Shown: positions 47,052 to 59,389, numbered from the stretch's first letter. The stretch: 64,000 nt of DNA from Harmonia axyridis (GCF_914767665.1 NC_059504.1:48143720-48207719); one strand, 5' to 3'. Translations and numbers: made by a program. Notes: generated from the letters alone by a model not told the origin.

Positions 47052-47291
47052 GATAATTGCATTGTAGGAAGCGAAACTGCACTGCGATAATTGTTCTGTT
47101 CATAGATGCATAGTTGCATAGTTTCTATGCATCTTACACAGTTCGAATCTATGGCAATTTCATTTTACATCAGTTTGACAAGTGATGTAACAGTTTATTC
47201 GGGAAATATTCCCCCGAATTACACTCGTGCATCAAAATGACCGGATAATTTCGCATTCCAGCGTGTTTTCTTTGAAATACTGCATTCGGTA
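47052..47291 (+). repeat. Third copy of the inverted-repeat centre
   Basis: The stretch GCACTGCGATAATTGTTCTG, GATGCATAG..TTTCTATGCATC, TTCGAATCTATGG and GAAATATTCCCCCGAATTAC matches 50318-50465 directly and 49960-50115 in inverted orientation. It marks the outer left border of the big palindrome. Each arm's left and right borders are therefore related inverted sequences, as in a transposon with subterminal inverted repeats. The right outer border lacks such a copy. Confidence 0.75.
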
Positions 47292-47989
47292 AATAGCTAT
47301 TTTATTTAATTGAAAAACCTTAAAAAAAGACCGGCATAATATTATAAAATGAAATATTTCAATGTTCTTCATTCACTAGAAATTAATTTTTTTTCAGCAC
47401 GATTAGTAGACTTTTCATCGGAAGTAGAAAGTTCTGTATTTTCATCGGATCTTTGAAAAATTTTTTATTATCATAGTGCTTTTGAAATATTTCAAATTTA
47501 CTTATCGCGGATTATGAAACCGAGAGCTCACAAAATTCAATAAGATTTGATAATTCATAAACTATGATTCCCAATTTCGAAATTTGTTAATAATTTAGAA
47601 CTGTCAATTTTCAAGACAGAGCAAGAAAGGACATAAAGGAGGCCACTACGATAATACAAATATTCACAAAGGCCCTGCATTTCAATAAATTGGGGAAAGT
47701 GGTTATGACTCAATGGAATTTTTTTTCAAATAATAAAGTAACTAAGTATTATAGTTGTTGATAACATATCAATATATTCAAATATTCATTAAAAAAAAAA
47801 GTCGGTATATATTTTGGACAACACTTTATTAAGTTCAATAATACATGAATAATTACAATACAACATTAAATTACAATAAGTACAAACATAGCTATATCAC
47901 ATTCTTTTTCAAGTGATACAATAGGTTTTGTTCCTTGTATCTTATTTTGAAAAGAAGAAGTTTACTCATCCATTACATTTAGTAATGAA

Positions 47990-48484
47990 TCATTCAATTG
48001 CTCGCTTCGGTGATTTGTAGCGAAATGAATGGTGTCTAGGACGAAACCAATTTTCTTTTTTCGGGCTCAAATCATACTGATTGAATTTTTCAGTATTTAA
48101 ACCTCTGTTGATTCTTCTTGCCGTCAACTCCAGGATATTCTTGATCATTGATGCTTTTTTCAAACATATATTCAAATATTCTGTGTTCAATTCGTCATCT
48201 GTTTTTTTTGTCGTTTCATCCTCGGGCTCTAAGTTATTTGCTTTATTTTCTCCTGAAATGTCATCGCTTTGTAGTGGAGATCCAGGGATTTCTGCTCTCG
48301 ATCTTATATTCGTTAGTTCAATTAATTCTTTTTCTCGTAGCTTTCTCACTTTGGTAAGGATATCCTTGACCTGTATTGTTCTCCTCATGTTTTTCATTGA
48401 ATTATTTTTCAATTTGGCCAATCCGGTTTCATCAAGCCAATCAAAAATCACCTTCTTATTACTCATTGTGTTCTTTTCGGACAA
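47990..48484 (-). CDS. Unrecognised 164-residue charged protein, left-arm copy
   Basis: The ORF starts MSEKNTMSNKKVIFDWLDET and ends RYKSPKRAIE. It is rich in K, E, N and R, with no signal peptide, membrane segment or cysteine pattern. A probable helical first third (LAKLKNNSMKNMRRTIQVKD) and an acidic middle (LEPEDETTKKTDDELNTE) are visible. The mirror copy at 51942-52436 differs by one residue (KENWF versus KEDWF). Upstream lies a two-copy repeat of about 75 bp. I do not recognise the family. It could be a transposon accessory protein or a chance open frame kept by gene conversion between the arms. Confidence 0.5.
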   Translation of the reverse strand: MSEKNTMSNKKVIFDWLDETGLAKLKNNSMKNMRRTIQVKDILTKVRKLREKELIELTNIRSRAEIPGSPLQSDDISGENKANNLEPEDETTKKTDDELNTEYLNICLKKASMIKNILELTARRINRGLNTEKFNQYDLSPKKENWFRPRHHSFRYKSPKRAIE

Positions 48485-48499
48485 TTTTCGATTACAAGA

Positions 48500-48660
48500 A
48501 AACAGAACTGAATAATTTTCCTAACAGATGGCAAACGCTTGCACTACGGGGTACACTATATCTATATATTAAGAAAAAAGAACAAAATAATTTTTCTAAC
48601 AGATGGCATACGCTTGCACTACGGGATACTATATATCTGAAGTAATTTCTGATTTGCACA
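48500..48660. repeat. Two-copy repeat of about 75 bp upstream of the 164-codon ORF (left arm)
   Basis: CTAACAGATGGCAAACGCTT, GCACTACGGGGTAC at 48521 recurs as CTAACAGATGGCATACGCTT, GCACTACGGGATAC at 48596. The same pair is mirrored in the right arm at about 51766-51926. Its place just before the ORF start would suit a promoter region or a protein-binding array. That is inference. Confidence 0.7.
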
Positions 48661-48917
48661 GATCTTATAAAGGTAGTAGGTACTCTTATCATTAACAAAG
48701 TGTTTTTCTATAAAAGTCCATTAAGTCTACATCAGCTCTCATTGGCTAGTACTCGTGAAGGTAAGACGTAGGGACTAGTGCGCATGACCGATCCCCCTCT
48801 CCAAAGTGAAAGCGAGGTAATTAGTGGTAATGACACATCATTATCTGTTATCATTCTGAGCGAATCAACCAAGCGAAAGTAAACAGAAAGTTAAGATAAG
48901 AAGAGTGGTTATCTGAA

Positions 48918-49600
48918 ATGGATAAAACCATTCAATATTTTGTGACCTTGGGCAATTATTTGCTCAAGAACAAAGTAGACATCGATTATATATGTGAGCA
49001 ATTACATAGATGTGTGTGGAAATTGAAAAATAATGAAAAAAAAAAAGAAGATAAATTCAAGGAAGTAGAAGGCTAACCAGCCTGTAAAAAACCTAAGAAG
49101 ACGACCCCAAAGCCCCTCCAAGAAACGAAGAGAGAAGCGGTGAAAACAACGAACTCGTTCAAGATACTTAGCGAGGATGAGATAGAAATTGACAATGATA
49201 AGAAAAAATTTAGGAAGAAACGAAAATGGACAGAAAAGAGAAGACAAATAAAGTGAATGAAACACAAAAGCAGGTAAAATCCAAAATATAACAGAAAATG
49301 GGAAAACAACCAAAAATGTGACAAGTTAAAGAATCGCACAATTGATTTTAAATAATAAAAACAGATGGAATTACGTAAAGAAGATCATCAAAAACAGATA
49401 AAATGTAAAAAAAGTGAAACTAGTTGCGCAAGAGATAAAAATTGAACCAAAGCTAGGATGACAACCGGGCACTGTATAAAATCCTACGAGTAGAAGATAA
49501 AGAATTCCATACTTTCGAATTGAAGTGAAGTGAAAAGAAATTAAAAGTTATATAATCAAAGGTCATACCAAGAGTGCTGCAATTATTCTAGATAAAATCA
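48918..49600 (+). pseudogene. Broken gag-like (LINE ORF1) reading frame, left arm
   Basis: ATG at 48918 opens MDKTIQYFVTLGNYLLKNKV and stops at 49074. The same frame continues past the stop with KKPKKTTPKPLQETKR and NSFKILSEDEIEID (about 49090-49190). Frame-broken coding near 49490 reads VEDKEFHTFELK followed by EKKLKVI. NSFxxLxxDE and FHTxxLKxEKxLKV resemble ORF1/Gag proteins of Jockey-type LINEs (PRE_C2HC region). The zinc-knuckle part is not seen. The mirror copy is at about 50826-51508 on the minus strand. The gag assignment is tentative. Confidence 0.45.
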
Positions 49601-50825
49601 CTCGTCCTAACGGACTCGTGATTTTATCTATATTCGGTTTGTTTTCATGTTTTTGCCAAATAAACAAGTTTTAGCGGAAAAGAAAAAATTATTGATAATA
49701 TTCTAAGTTTGAATGAAGAAAATAAAAAATTATCGGATAAAATTTGAAGAACGAGTTGTATTTGAGAGGATTATTTTTTCAACAATTTGAATGTTCCATA
49801 TTTTGTTGGGTGATGGCACTGATACGGTTAGTGTTCATTTCTCAATAATGCACTTTAAGTTGTCAATAAGGACGAATTCAAAGTAATATTTTGACGTTTC
49901 AATGTAAACATAGTATTATCGATGAGGAGATTGTCGTAAGTAATCTTCATCATTTTGTCATTTTGATGCACGAGTGTAATTCGGGGGAATATTTCCCGAA
50001 TAAACTGTTACATTACTTGTCAAACTGATTTAGAATGGAATTGCCATAGATTCGAACTGTGTAAGATGCATAGAAACTATGCATCTATGAACAGAACAAT
50101 TATCGCAGTGCAGTTTCGCTTCCTACAATGCAATTATCGCTGTAATTTTCGATAATTGTTCTCCATATACATAGAACTTTTGACAGGAGGGAAATATTCG
50201 TAAGTAATTGCACAAGTGCATCAAAATTACCGATAATTTTGCATGACAGCGTGTTGTCATAAAAACTGCATGAGTTCATTTTCATTTTTGGAGAAAGAGC
50301 CCGACACCGAAGGTGCACTGCGATAATTGTTCTGTTTATAGATGCATAGTTTCTATGCATCTTACACAGTTCGAATCTATGGTAATTCCATTCTAAATCA
50401 GTTTGACAAGTAATGTAACAGTTTATTCGGGAAATATTCCCCCGAATTACACTCGTGCATCAAAATGACAAAATGATGAAGATTACTTACGACAATCTCC
50501 TCATCGATAATACTATGTTTACATTGAAACGTCAAAATATTACTTTGAATTCGTCCTTATTGACAACTTAAAGTGCATTATTGAGAAATGAACACTAACC
50601 GTATCAGTGCCATCACCCAACAAAATATGGAACATTCAAATTGTTGAAAAAATAATCCTCTCAAATACAACTCGTTCTTCAAATTTTATCCGATAATTTT
50701 TTATTTTCTTCATTCAAACTTAGAATATTATCAATAATTTTTTCTTTTCCGCTAAAACTTGTTTATTTGGCAAAAACATGAAAACAAACCGAATATAGAT
50801 AAAATCACGAGTCCGTTAGGACGAG

Positions 50826-51508
50826 TGATTTTATCTAGAATAATTGCAGCACTCTTGGTATGACCTTTGATTATATAACTTTTAATTTCTTTTCACTTCA
50901 CTTCAATTCGAAAGTATGGAATTCTTTATCTTCTACTCGTAGGATTTTATACAGTGCCCGGTTGTCATCCTAGCTTTGGTTCAATTTTTATCTCTTGCGC
51001 AACTAGTTTCACTTTTTTTACATTTTATCTGTTTTTGATGATCTTCTTTACGTAATTCCATCTGTTTTTATTATTTAAAATCAATTGTGCGATTCTTTAA
51101 CTTGTCACATTTTTGGTTGTTTTCCCATTTTCTGTTATATTTTGGATTTTACCTGCTTTTGTGTTTCATTCACTTTATTTGTCTTCTCTTTTCTGTCCAT
51201 TTTCGTTTCTTCCTAAATTTTTTCTTATCATTGTCAATTTCTATCTCATCCTCGCTAAGTATCTTGAACGAGTTCGTTGTTTTCACCGCTTCTCTCTTCG
51301 TTTCTTGGAGGGGCTTTGGGGTCGTCTTCTTAGGTTTTTTACAGGCTGGTTAGCCTTCTACTTCCTTGAATTTATCTTCTTTTTTTTTTTCATTATTTTT
51401 CAATTTCCACACACATCTATGTAATTGCTCACATATATAATCGATGTCTACTTTGTTCTTGAGCAAATAATTGCCCAAGGTCACAAAATATTGAATGGTT
51501 TTATCCAT
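50826..51508 (-). pseudogene. Broken gag-like reading frame, right arm
   Basis: This is the mirror image of 48918-49600 with the same in-frame stop and the same frame breaks. The damage therefore predates formation of the palindrome or was copied between arms afterwards. Confidence 0.45.
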
Positions 51509-51941
51509 TTCAGATAACCACTCTTCTTATCTTAACTTTCTGTTTACTTTCGCTTGGTTGATTCGCTCAGAATGATAACAGATAATGATGTGTCATTACC
51601 ACTAATTACCTCGCTTTCACTTTGGAGAGGGGGATCGGTCATGCGCACTAGTCCCTACGTCTTACCTTCACGAGTACTAGCCAATGAGAGCTGATGTAGA
51701 CTTAATGGACTTTTATAGAAAAACACTTTGTTAATGATAAGAGTACCTACTACCTTTATAAGATCTGTGCAAATCAGAAATTACTTCAGATATATAGTAT
51801 CCCGTAGTGCAAGCGTATGCCATCTGTTAGAAAAATTATTTTGTTCTTTTTTCTTAATATATAGATATAGTGTACCCCGTAGTGCAAGCGTTTGCCATCT
51901 GTTAGGAAAATTATTCAGTTCTGTTTTCTTGTAATCGAAAA

Positions 51942-52436
51942 TTGTCCGAAAAGAACACAATGAGTAATAAGAAGGTGATTTTTGATTGGCTTGATGAAAC
52001 CGGATTGGCCAAATTGAAAAATAATTCAATGAAAAACATGAGGAGAACAATACAGGTCAAGGATATCCTTACCAAAGTGAGAAAGCTACGAGAAAAAGAA
52101 TTAATTGAACTAACGAATATAAGATCGAGAGCAGAAATCCCTGGATCTCCACTACAAAGCGATGACATTTCAGGAGAAAATAAAGCAAATAACTTAGAGC
52201 CCGAGGATGAAACGACAAAAAAAACAGATGACGAATTGAACACAGAATATTTGAATATATGTTTGAAAAAAGCATCAATGATCAAGAATATCCTGGAGTT
52301 GACGGCAAGAAGAATCAACAGAGGTTTAAATACTGAAAAATTCAATCAGTATGATTTGAGCCCGAAAAAAGAAGATTGGTTTCGTCCTAGACACCATTCA
52401 TTTCGCTACAAATCACCGAAGCGAGCAATTGAATGA
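51942..52436 (+). CDS. Unrecognised 164-residue charged protein, right-arm copy
   Basis: It is the mirror of 47990-48484 and differs from it by one residue (D for N in KEDWF). The two ORFs point outward from the centre of the palindrome. Downstream there is an AATAAAGTG stretch near 52611, which could serve as a polyadenylation signal, and the left arm has its counterpart. The high identity and open frame in both arms are suggestive. With only a linked inverted pair, however, selection cannot be separated from recent copying. Confidence 0.5.
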   Translation: MSEKNTMSNKKVIFDWLDETGLAKLKNNSMKNMRRTIQVKDILTKVRKLREKELIELTNIRSRAEIPGSPLQSDDISGENKANNLEPEDETTKKTDDELNTEYLNICLKKASMIKNILELTARRINRGLNTEKFNQYDLSPKKEDWFRPRHHSFRYKSPKRAIE

Positions 52437-53134
52437 TTCATTACTAAATGTAATGGATGAGTAAACTTCTTCTTTTCAAAATAAGATACAAGGAACAAAA
52501 CCTATTGTATCACTTGAAAAAGAATGTGATATAGCTATGTTTGTACTTATTGTAATTTAATGTTGTATTGTAATTATTCATGTATTATAGTAGGATGTAT
52601 TATTGAAATTAATAAAGTGTTGTCCAAAATATATACCGACTTTTTTTTTAATGAATATTTGAATATATTGATATGCTATCAACAACTCTAATACTTAGTT
52701 ACTTTATTATTTGAAAAAAAATTCCATTGAGTCATAACCACTTTCCCCAATTTATTGAAATCCTGGGCCTTTGTGAATATTTGTATTATCGTAGTGGCCT
52801 CCTTTATGTCCTTTCTTGCTTTGTCTTGAAAATTGACAACAGTTCTAAATTATTAACAAATTTCGGAATTGGGAATCATAGTTTATGAATTATCAAATCT
52901 TATTGAATTTTGTGAGCTCTCGGTTTCATAATCCGCGATAAGTAAATTTGAAATATTTCAAAAGCACTATGATAATAGAAAATTTTTCAAAGATCCGATG
53001 AAAATACAGAACTTTACACTTCCGATGAAAAATCTAGTAATCGTGTTAAAAAAAAAATAATTTCTATTGAAGGAAGAACATTGATATATTTCATTATATA
53101 ATATTATGCCGTTTTTTTTAAGGTTTTTAATTAA

Positions 53135-54935
53135 ATAAAATAGCTACTTACGCTGTAGGTATCTTGATTTATTTCTGGATGCGTGATATATCTGATATTC
53201 ACTTTCACAATACACAGTGTTTAATGAAATATAATTGTGCATATCAGTATGTTATAGTTAGTTGTTGTTGAGTATGCTATGTGAAAACATATATATGTCA
53301 GACGATTGTCAGTGGTACAATCAAATAAAAAGTTAATTCTAATAAACAGATATTGCACACAAACACACAGCGTACGATCGATGAAAGATTACCTATCATA
53401 ATACAAAATACAAAGGGCGGTAGGGCATGCAAAGCTTCGAAAATTAATTAAAAACATGTGTTCCACTGAAAACATTTGGCATTTAACAGTTACTAGTTTC
53501 GAATGAAAAATCCTAGGAATTTTCCATATGTTGAATACGTGAACCATAGACTCTTTTCTCGAAATTATTCAAGGAATCTCTCATTTACCTCCAATTCAGG
53601 AAACCCTCTATGGATTTATTTTATCGACTGTATTTTCAACATAAGCTTGACCTTCGTAGTGCGTATACCACATTCAATAGTCAATAGCAAAATCTAAAGC
53701 TCAGAAAAGGTTCAACCAAGTTGTTGTACTTGTTAATCGACGTAAACATGGTTGAGCCATCTAGGGGCTTATTAGGAAAATTCCCATGCATTTCAATATC
53801 GACGATATTTATTGCATCGATGGAAAGAGGGCCATTAAGATCCTTGAATAGCCGCTCGACTGGAGAGTTGAACTAATTGCACTCGATATTCGTTTGATCC
53901 TTGCCCGGGAACATGAAAGGACCGCGAAGTACTTACAGTTTGTAGCTTTCGTGGCAAATAAAAGCCGAATAATTAATTAACATGGTATTGAGGGCTTTAT
54001 CAGGAAATTCGTAATTAGGGGCAATTATGTAGAGGGACAAGGATGAATTGATTCGGTTAGGAGGTTTTCATCCATTTATTAATTATTAGATTGAAAAATT
54101 AGCAACGAGAATTATTGACAGAATAAATAATGAAAACATTATTTTGACTAGACACAAATTATTTCAGTTAAAGAAATTTATCGAGAATGAATCAAGCATT
54201 ATTGGTTCAACAAAATATTTATTTGCAAGACAGATCTCTCGATTATTTTGCGACTGTATGGCCATCCGAGAACACCACAACTCTCTAATGGAAAGACCCA
54301 TATTTTCGTAGTTTCAAAACCTATGGAAATGAGATTTGGGAGTAGATGATGAATAACAATTACAAACTTTCGAGCTACAAAACAGACTATATTAAAACAG
54401 AATTATGCAATAATTCCTTGACAAGATCGGGTTGGGAGCTTGAATATGTAGAATTACATAGAATGACGAGAACTCAAAAGCTCGTGACTCCATGTCCGTT
54501 CTTTCGCTAATTTCATTCTTCTAGTTTATGGATAGAGGATTGAGGATGGACAGAGATACATATGCCATGTTGACCACCAACCTCACATGAGAAGGGCACT
54601 TAGGAGGAGGAGTTTATCATGATATTTTGGATTTGATAGAAGTCATAATTCTCTGGAAGTCTCTTGGAATTTCGTTTTCTAAATGTGCAGATCTCAAATT
54701 GAACAGAAAATCACTACTTTCCTTCGTCTATCTATTTGCATAAAATTTCAAAGGCTGAATGTCAGAAATTATGCCCTGAAAGGCAAAAAATTAACTCAAT
54801 TTTAGAATTTGCTGCGTTTTTGTATCTTAGTTTTTTGTACTTAAATAAATTATTTGAGTAAATTGAAAAATTCTTGGACCAATGGATTCGTTGAATCTTT
54901 CATATCCATTACTCTCAAATAATGTATATCCAGTA
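53135..54935. other. AT-rich non-coding sequence
   Basis: I see no recognisable gene or repeat. Confidence 0.5.
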
Positions 54936-55276
54936 CAGAGTGACTTAATAAATCACAGTGGCGACAAGCGTGGTCTCGTTTTTGATTAGCTGAGTTAAGT
55001 CAATTGTATTCTTGTTCTTTGGTTCTCTGTCCTCAATCGCCATTTTTAGGCTCAATTTGAACGAATCAACGCCATTATGTTTCATCAAGTAACACTAAGC
55101 CAGTATATAGTGACTTAATTGAACATATTGGCGACAATTCGTCAATGGGCTTTACCTTCTGAATAAGTCCCAAAAATTAGGTAAATGGAGAATGTAAACA
55201 AATAGCCGCCATATTTAGGCTCAGCCAATCAAAAACGAGACCACGCTTGTCGCCACTGTGGTTTATTAAGTCACTG
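54936..55276. mobile_element. 341-bp MITE with TA flanks
   Basis: The left end (CAGAGTGACTTAATAAATCA, CAGTGGCGACAAGCGTGG, TCTCGTTTTTGATTAGCTGAG) is mirrored at the right end over about 58 bases with few changes. TA lies outside both ends. A third, diverged copy of the terminus (TATAGTGACTTAATTGAACA, TTGGCGACAA) sits inside at about 55104. Confidence 0.9.
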
Positions 55277-56521
55277 TAATCCAGTATATCTCTCAGCGCC
55301 CTCTCACGATATACATATAAAACAAAGGGGGACGTTATAATCGGTCTAATATGAAAAGAATCCACATCTTTTCAGATCCACTTATTTCACAACAATAAAA
55401 GGACAGGGCTAGTGACAGTCATAAAACTCAATTGAAAGCTCATCTGATAATAAACGCATTGTACGTGATTCTAGGATATTGCAGAAAGATGTGTTCTACG
55501 ATGATGCGAAAACCGGAAGTATGGGAGAATTAATCATTATTGGTAGTAGAGATTCATTTCAAAGGAAATAATGATATCCACAACTTGCAAACTTTATGTT
55601 TATCACTGTATCATTCGACTTGGAGATCATTCCTCGTAGTGAATCGAGATTTAACTGCATAGCAGAAAGTCTACATAAAAAATATCCAGTCATAAAAAGA
55701 AAATTTCTTTCTTTCTCGTACTATCTAGATGAAGCCGTTATTGATTTCCATCACTTCCATTCAGACTATTTTGAGCGGATAACTTTCTTCACCGAGCCGC
55801 TACTGAATCGGTCAAATTTCGGATCATGAATTTATGTAATGAAACCCCGATATGGAAGGTGATTAAAACACTTGAATTGGAATAATCCCCAGCTGGTCGT
55901 TCACGGTGAAATATTGACAGAGAGCCATTCAACAGCTTAGTCATTATATACGGCCAGTATAATTATGAAATAATGGCAACACCGTTGCAATGAACTTTCG
56001 ATTTGTTAGCATTGTTTAACCTCGTGGATATCGAAATAATTGATTTCGTTCTGTGATTTCTGCTGACGATGACACGGAAAACATACCAAAATTTGCGAAA
56101 TTGTGGATGGTGTGAGGACGGCATCAAAACATTTGAGAAGTTCTTTTTAGTGCTCCATTATCCGAATAGATTACAAGCAAAAATGGTTTCAAGGTACAAG
56201 TGATGACGAATTTCCTTCCCGCAAATAGAAAAGACAAACGTCATTTGGAACGTCCCAGAAAGCAATAAACCAATCATAAGTCCCAGAAAGCAATAAACCA
56301 ATCATAAGTTACGGATGAAGATGCAATACCAGCTACTGTTGAAACAACGATTCATGATCAGCATTTTGAAAAGTCATTATAACTCGACTTGAGTAAAGGA
56401 AAGGTTGAAGCTTTATTTTCTGGAATAATAGACGTTCATTATTGACAAGTATGGTACCGTATTCAGAAAACACTGGCAAATATCTGGAATTTCTGTTGAA
56501 CAGTCAATGTCTACAAATAGC
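55277..56521. other. Non-coding sequence with a 28-bp tandem duplication
   Basis: TCCCAGAAAGCAATAAACCA plus 8 bases is duplicated exactly (56253-56280, 56281-56308). Nothing else is recognisable. Confidence 0.5.
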
Positions 56522-57106
56522 CAGTTAGCAGAATTTCGATCTCCCTGAAAAATTTCTTGTTAAAAATTTTCGTAAAATTCTCCATAAGTACCTTACCCTT
56601 AGAAAACTGAAAAAAATTAAAAATTTACCATTTTATCGAAAGATTCCACTATGTTGATCATGAAAATGCTTGCAGTTTGGCAATTTGTACATTATTTCAG
56701 AAATTATAGGTGAAAATCTGAAATTTTCGAGATAAAAAGGATGAAATTCCCAAGGCTGCAACTTCTTCTAGACGTAAGCTACGCCATCGAAACCTCAATA
56801 TGTTTCAGATCAGAACCCGATGTTCAAAAAACATTTTTATTTGAGGGGTCAGTGACGAATTTCGAGTTCAAATTTCCTCAAAACTTTTAGGTCCACGCAA
56901 AATAGGTGAGCAATGCCAGAACTGACGATCCCTGATTGGCCAAGTTTCGATCTCACCTGAAAAATTTTTCATCGAAAAATTTTCCATTTTCACTTAGAAA
57001 ATTGAAAGAAAAATAAAAGTTCCTTCATGGGACTATTATATCATTTTATTGATCGATTCGACTATGTAGATCATGAAAATGCTTGCAGTTTGGCAATTAG
57101 TACATA
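56522..57106 (+). repeat. Diverged direct repeat pair of about 175 bp
   Basis: 56522-56700 and 56937-57106 share TTTCGATCTC.CCTGAAAAATTT, CTTAGAAAA.TGAAA and GATCATGAAAATGCTTGCAG followed by TTTGGCAATT.GTACAT. They are probably two halves or two copies of an old transposon. Confidence 0.65.
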
Positions 57107-57437
57107 CCTTCATCTAATCTATCAACGAGACGTGAACCATTGCCTTTGAATTTAGAAGAGGAATCAAATCATAGTATTCGTACTACTTGTATACCAGAAT
57201 CGAAGGCTTCTTCTATGGTTGTACGAGCATGTGTACGAACAACATTTGACCAGTTATTAAAACATGACACTTAAGTCCTTAAGTGGCGTGCATGAACATG
57301 ACCATAAAAATTATAGTTTCATCTTAAGCTTATGATTGAGTTATGTTAAGGCTAATAACTCGAAAACGGTATAAGATAGGGGTAACATATGGTATATTTT
57401 TGAAATCAGGAAAAAAGACCATTCCAAAAATACAATA

Positions 57438-57670
57438 CAGGGTGTCCCATTTGAAAAAGTATTGAAAAATTTGTATCTCCTGAAATCTGCACGCTACTGG
57501 ATTTTTGATAGCATTCTATCAAAATTTAGTGTGCTTATACACAACTTTTAGATTCAACCTTTTTTTCTGTAGGCAATAATAACGATGATAAAGGGTGGGT
57601 AATTGATAGTGAATAACCCTGTACAGCCCTTAATCGTAATAGAGCGTCGCGTCAATGGTGGAACACCCCG
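57438..57670. mobile_element. Possible 233-bp MITE with TACAGGGTG ends
   Basis: CAGGGTGTCCCA at the left and the inverted TGGTGGAACACCCCG at the right are each next to TA. Inner similarity is weak, so this is tentative. Confidence 0.45.
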
Positions 57671-59389
57671 TATATCCACTGGTACACGTTTCCAGCCAAT
57701 TTCACTGCGAAAATCTTTTTTTTTTCTGGACTGGAACGGACTGTGCGAAATAACATATTTAATTCTCGTTACCAGTTGAATGATTCTCGAATAGAAAAGC
57801 CCCATAGAATTCCGACCAAAAATTAATCCTTCCGGCTATTCCAGTGCAGCAATCAAGTCCAATCATCGAAATCCCACCGTATATAATGACAGTTACCCGA
57901 AAATTTGCGCAATTCAACGTATACGCGGAACGCGCGTCAGCCTCCTATTATCGGCCTGCGTGCGAACATTTATTATCTAGCCTTTTTTTTATAACTTGTG
58001 ATTAAAAGCGATATCAGGCCGGCTGGAGCCGGGCGACGCGCCCAATAAAAACCTGATTGTGGCGTTTCGAAAAGGTCCGAAAATCCATGGGACTGATCCG
58101 TCACTGAGCTCCACCGCGCTGATGATTTCAACCACCACGGCCGTATTGAAAAATAATACTTTGACATCGAAAGTGCATTCGTTTTTATGTTTGCCTGTTT
58201 TGAAACTCGATATTTTGCGTTTTTTTTTAATTAGTATCGATGTGAGTTTGTTGTCATGGCACCCACTGGATATTTTTAATTGATGATGCGAATATTCGAA
58301 AATTGAACGCTGAGGAACATGAAAAAATAGTTATTTGTTTTACTAGGAAGCAAAGTAGTAGATTGGCTGCCGCGGCTGATAGTTCATAGCCGAGCGTTGC
58401 GGGGCTAGGAATTCAGCTAAGGTAGTCAATGTACTTTGCTGCTTTGAACATATAATTTTTTCTCTGATTGTTTATAATGATACATGTAGGACATTTTATC
58501 TGTAAATTATTACAATTCCCACAATCTTTTTATTTTTCCTCTAGTGATAAATTAAAACGAAATTTGACAAAAATCGTAATTGCTGGAATGGTTGGTTGCT
58601 ATAGAAATGTAGATGTCCATGATACTTATAGTTTGTCAAGTTCTGGAATACCTGACAGTTTTTTGGAAAAATATCGGATATTTATATTATGGACAGTCAT
58701 AGCGAGAAGTACTCACTCCTCCAGAAATAAGGAAGGTGGCAGAAAATATTGATTGTCAGAAAATGTCGAATGTTTTATTTGCAATGAGAATAATCACTTT
58801 GCTGTCTAGGCGGAAAAGTAGTTACTTTGCTGCCCAGACAGGAAAAGTAATTTGCTGATTGCTATGTGTCTGCAAAATCAATATTTGCTGTCAATCGGAG
58901 TAAAAGTGTTTTCCAATGAGAAGTTTCATTTTATATTGAATCAAAAAGGTTATTTCAAGGCGTGATTTTCCTTATAGAATTTTTCGAGGCGTCTGTCGAA
59001 CTGTGATAATTTGGACTGGGACTATCTACACATTGTGTCTGCAAGAGATATGTTGTAGTCAGTACGAGTACTAGCTGTTTTGTTTCCGCTATGAATGGGT
59101 ATTGCATTCGGAGATATTGATTCAATTCTAGTTGAGATGGCTGAGACCCATCCCGATATTTCCATAAACACATCGATATTATTACCTAAAATGAACAATT
59201 GGAGTAAATACTTGTTTCTACTCATATGCCACTATGAGTATTTAACACATTATACTTTCATAACAGGTTTTCTCATAAAAGGTTTTCTTTTGATAAAAAA
59301 AAACTAGTTGGTATATTTTGGAAGCAATCAATAGATGTTGATTTGTATTGTGAAAGGAAGGTTTACCAGAAACGATATCAGTCAAAGAA
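57671..59389. other. Non-coding sequence
   Basis: I see no recognisable gene. A short repeated motif (ACTTTGCTG..C..A..CGGAAAAGTA type) occurs twice in tandem at about 58797-58852 and more weakly near 58432. Confidence 0.5.

Larger units (their letters stand above)
47292..53134. repeat. 5.8-kb inverted repeat (large palindrome)
   Basis: The left arm runs from about 47292 to about 50115 and the right arm from about 50311 to about 53134. They are inverted copies centred on 50213, with a unique spacer of about 195 bp. Every open frame in one arm has its mirror in the other. Inner parts are almost identical. The outer 0.7 kb shows substitutions and small indels, for example an extra CCTACTATAATAC-type duplication near 52590. 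Those differences argue against a simple read-fold-back assembly artefact, though that should still be checked. Confidence 0.9.

Noticed and set aside
48081..48515. 144-codon plus-strand frame opposite the 164-codon ORF
   Set aside because: It is a complementary-strand shadow with serine/phenylalanine-rich composition and no motif.
49002..49339. Long hydrophobic minus-strand frames mirrored at 51087-51424
   Set aside because: They are antisense readings of an A-rich, lysine-coding plus-strand gag-like frame, which yields Phe/Leu-rich translations by composition.
50030..50075. TTCGAATC-type motif resembling a tRNA T-arm or Pol III B box
   Set aside because: No cloverleaf or A box can be drawn around it. 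It is part of the repeated palindrome border.
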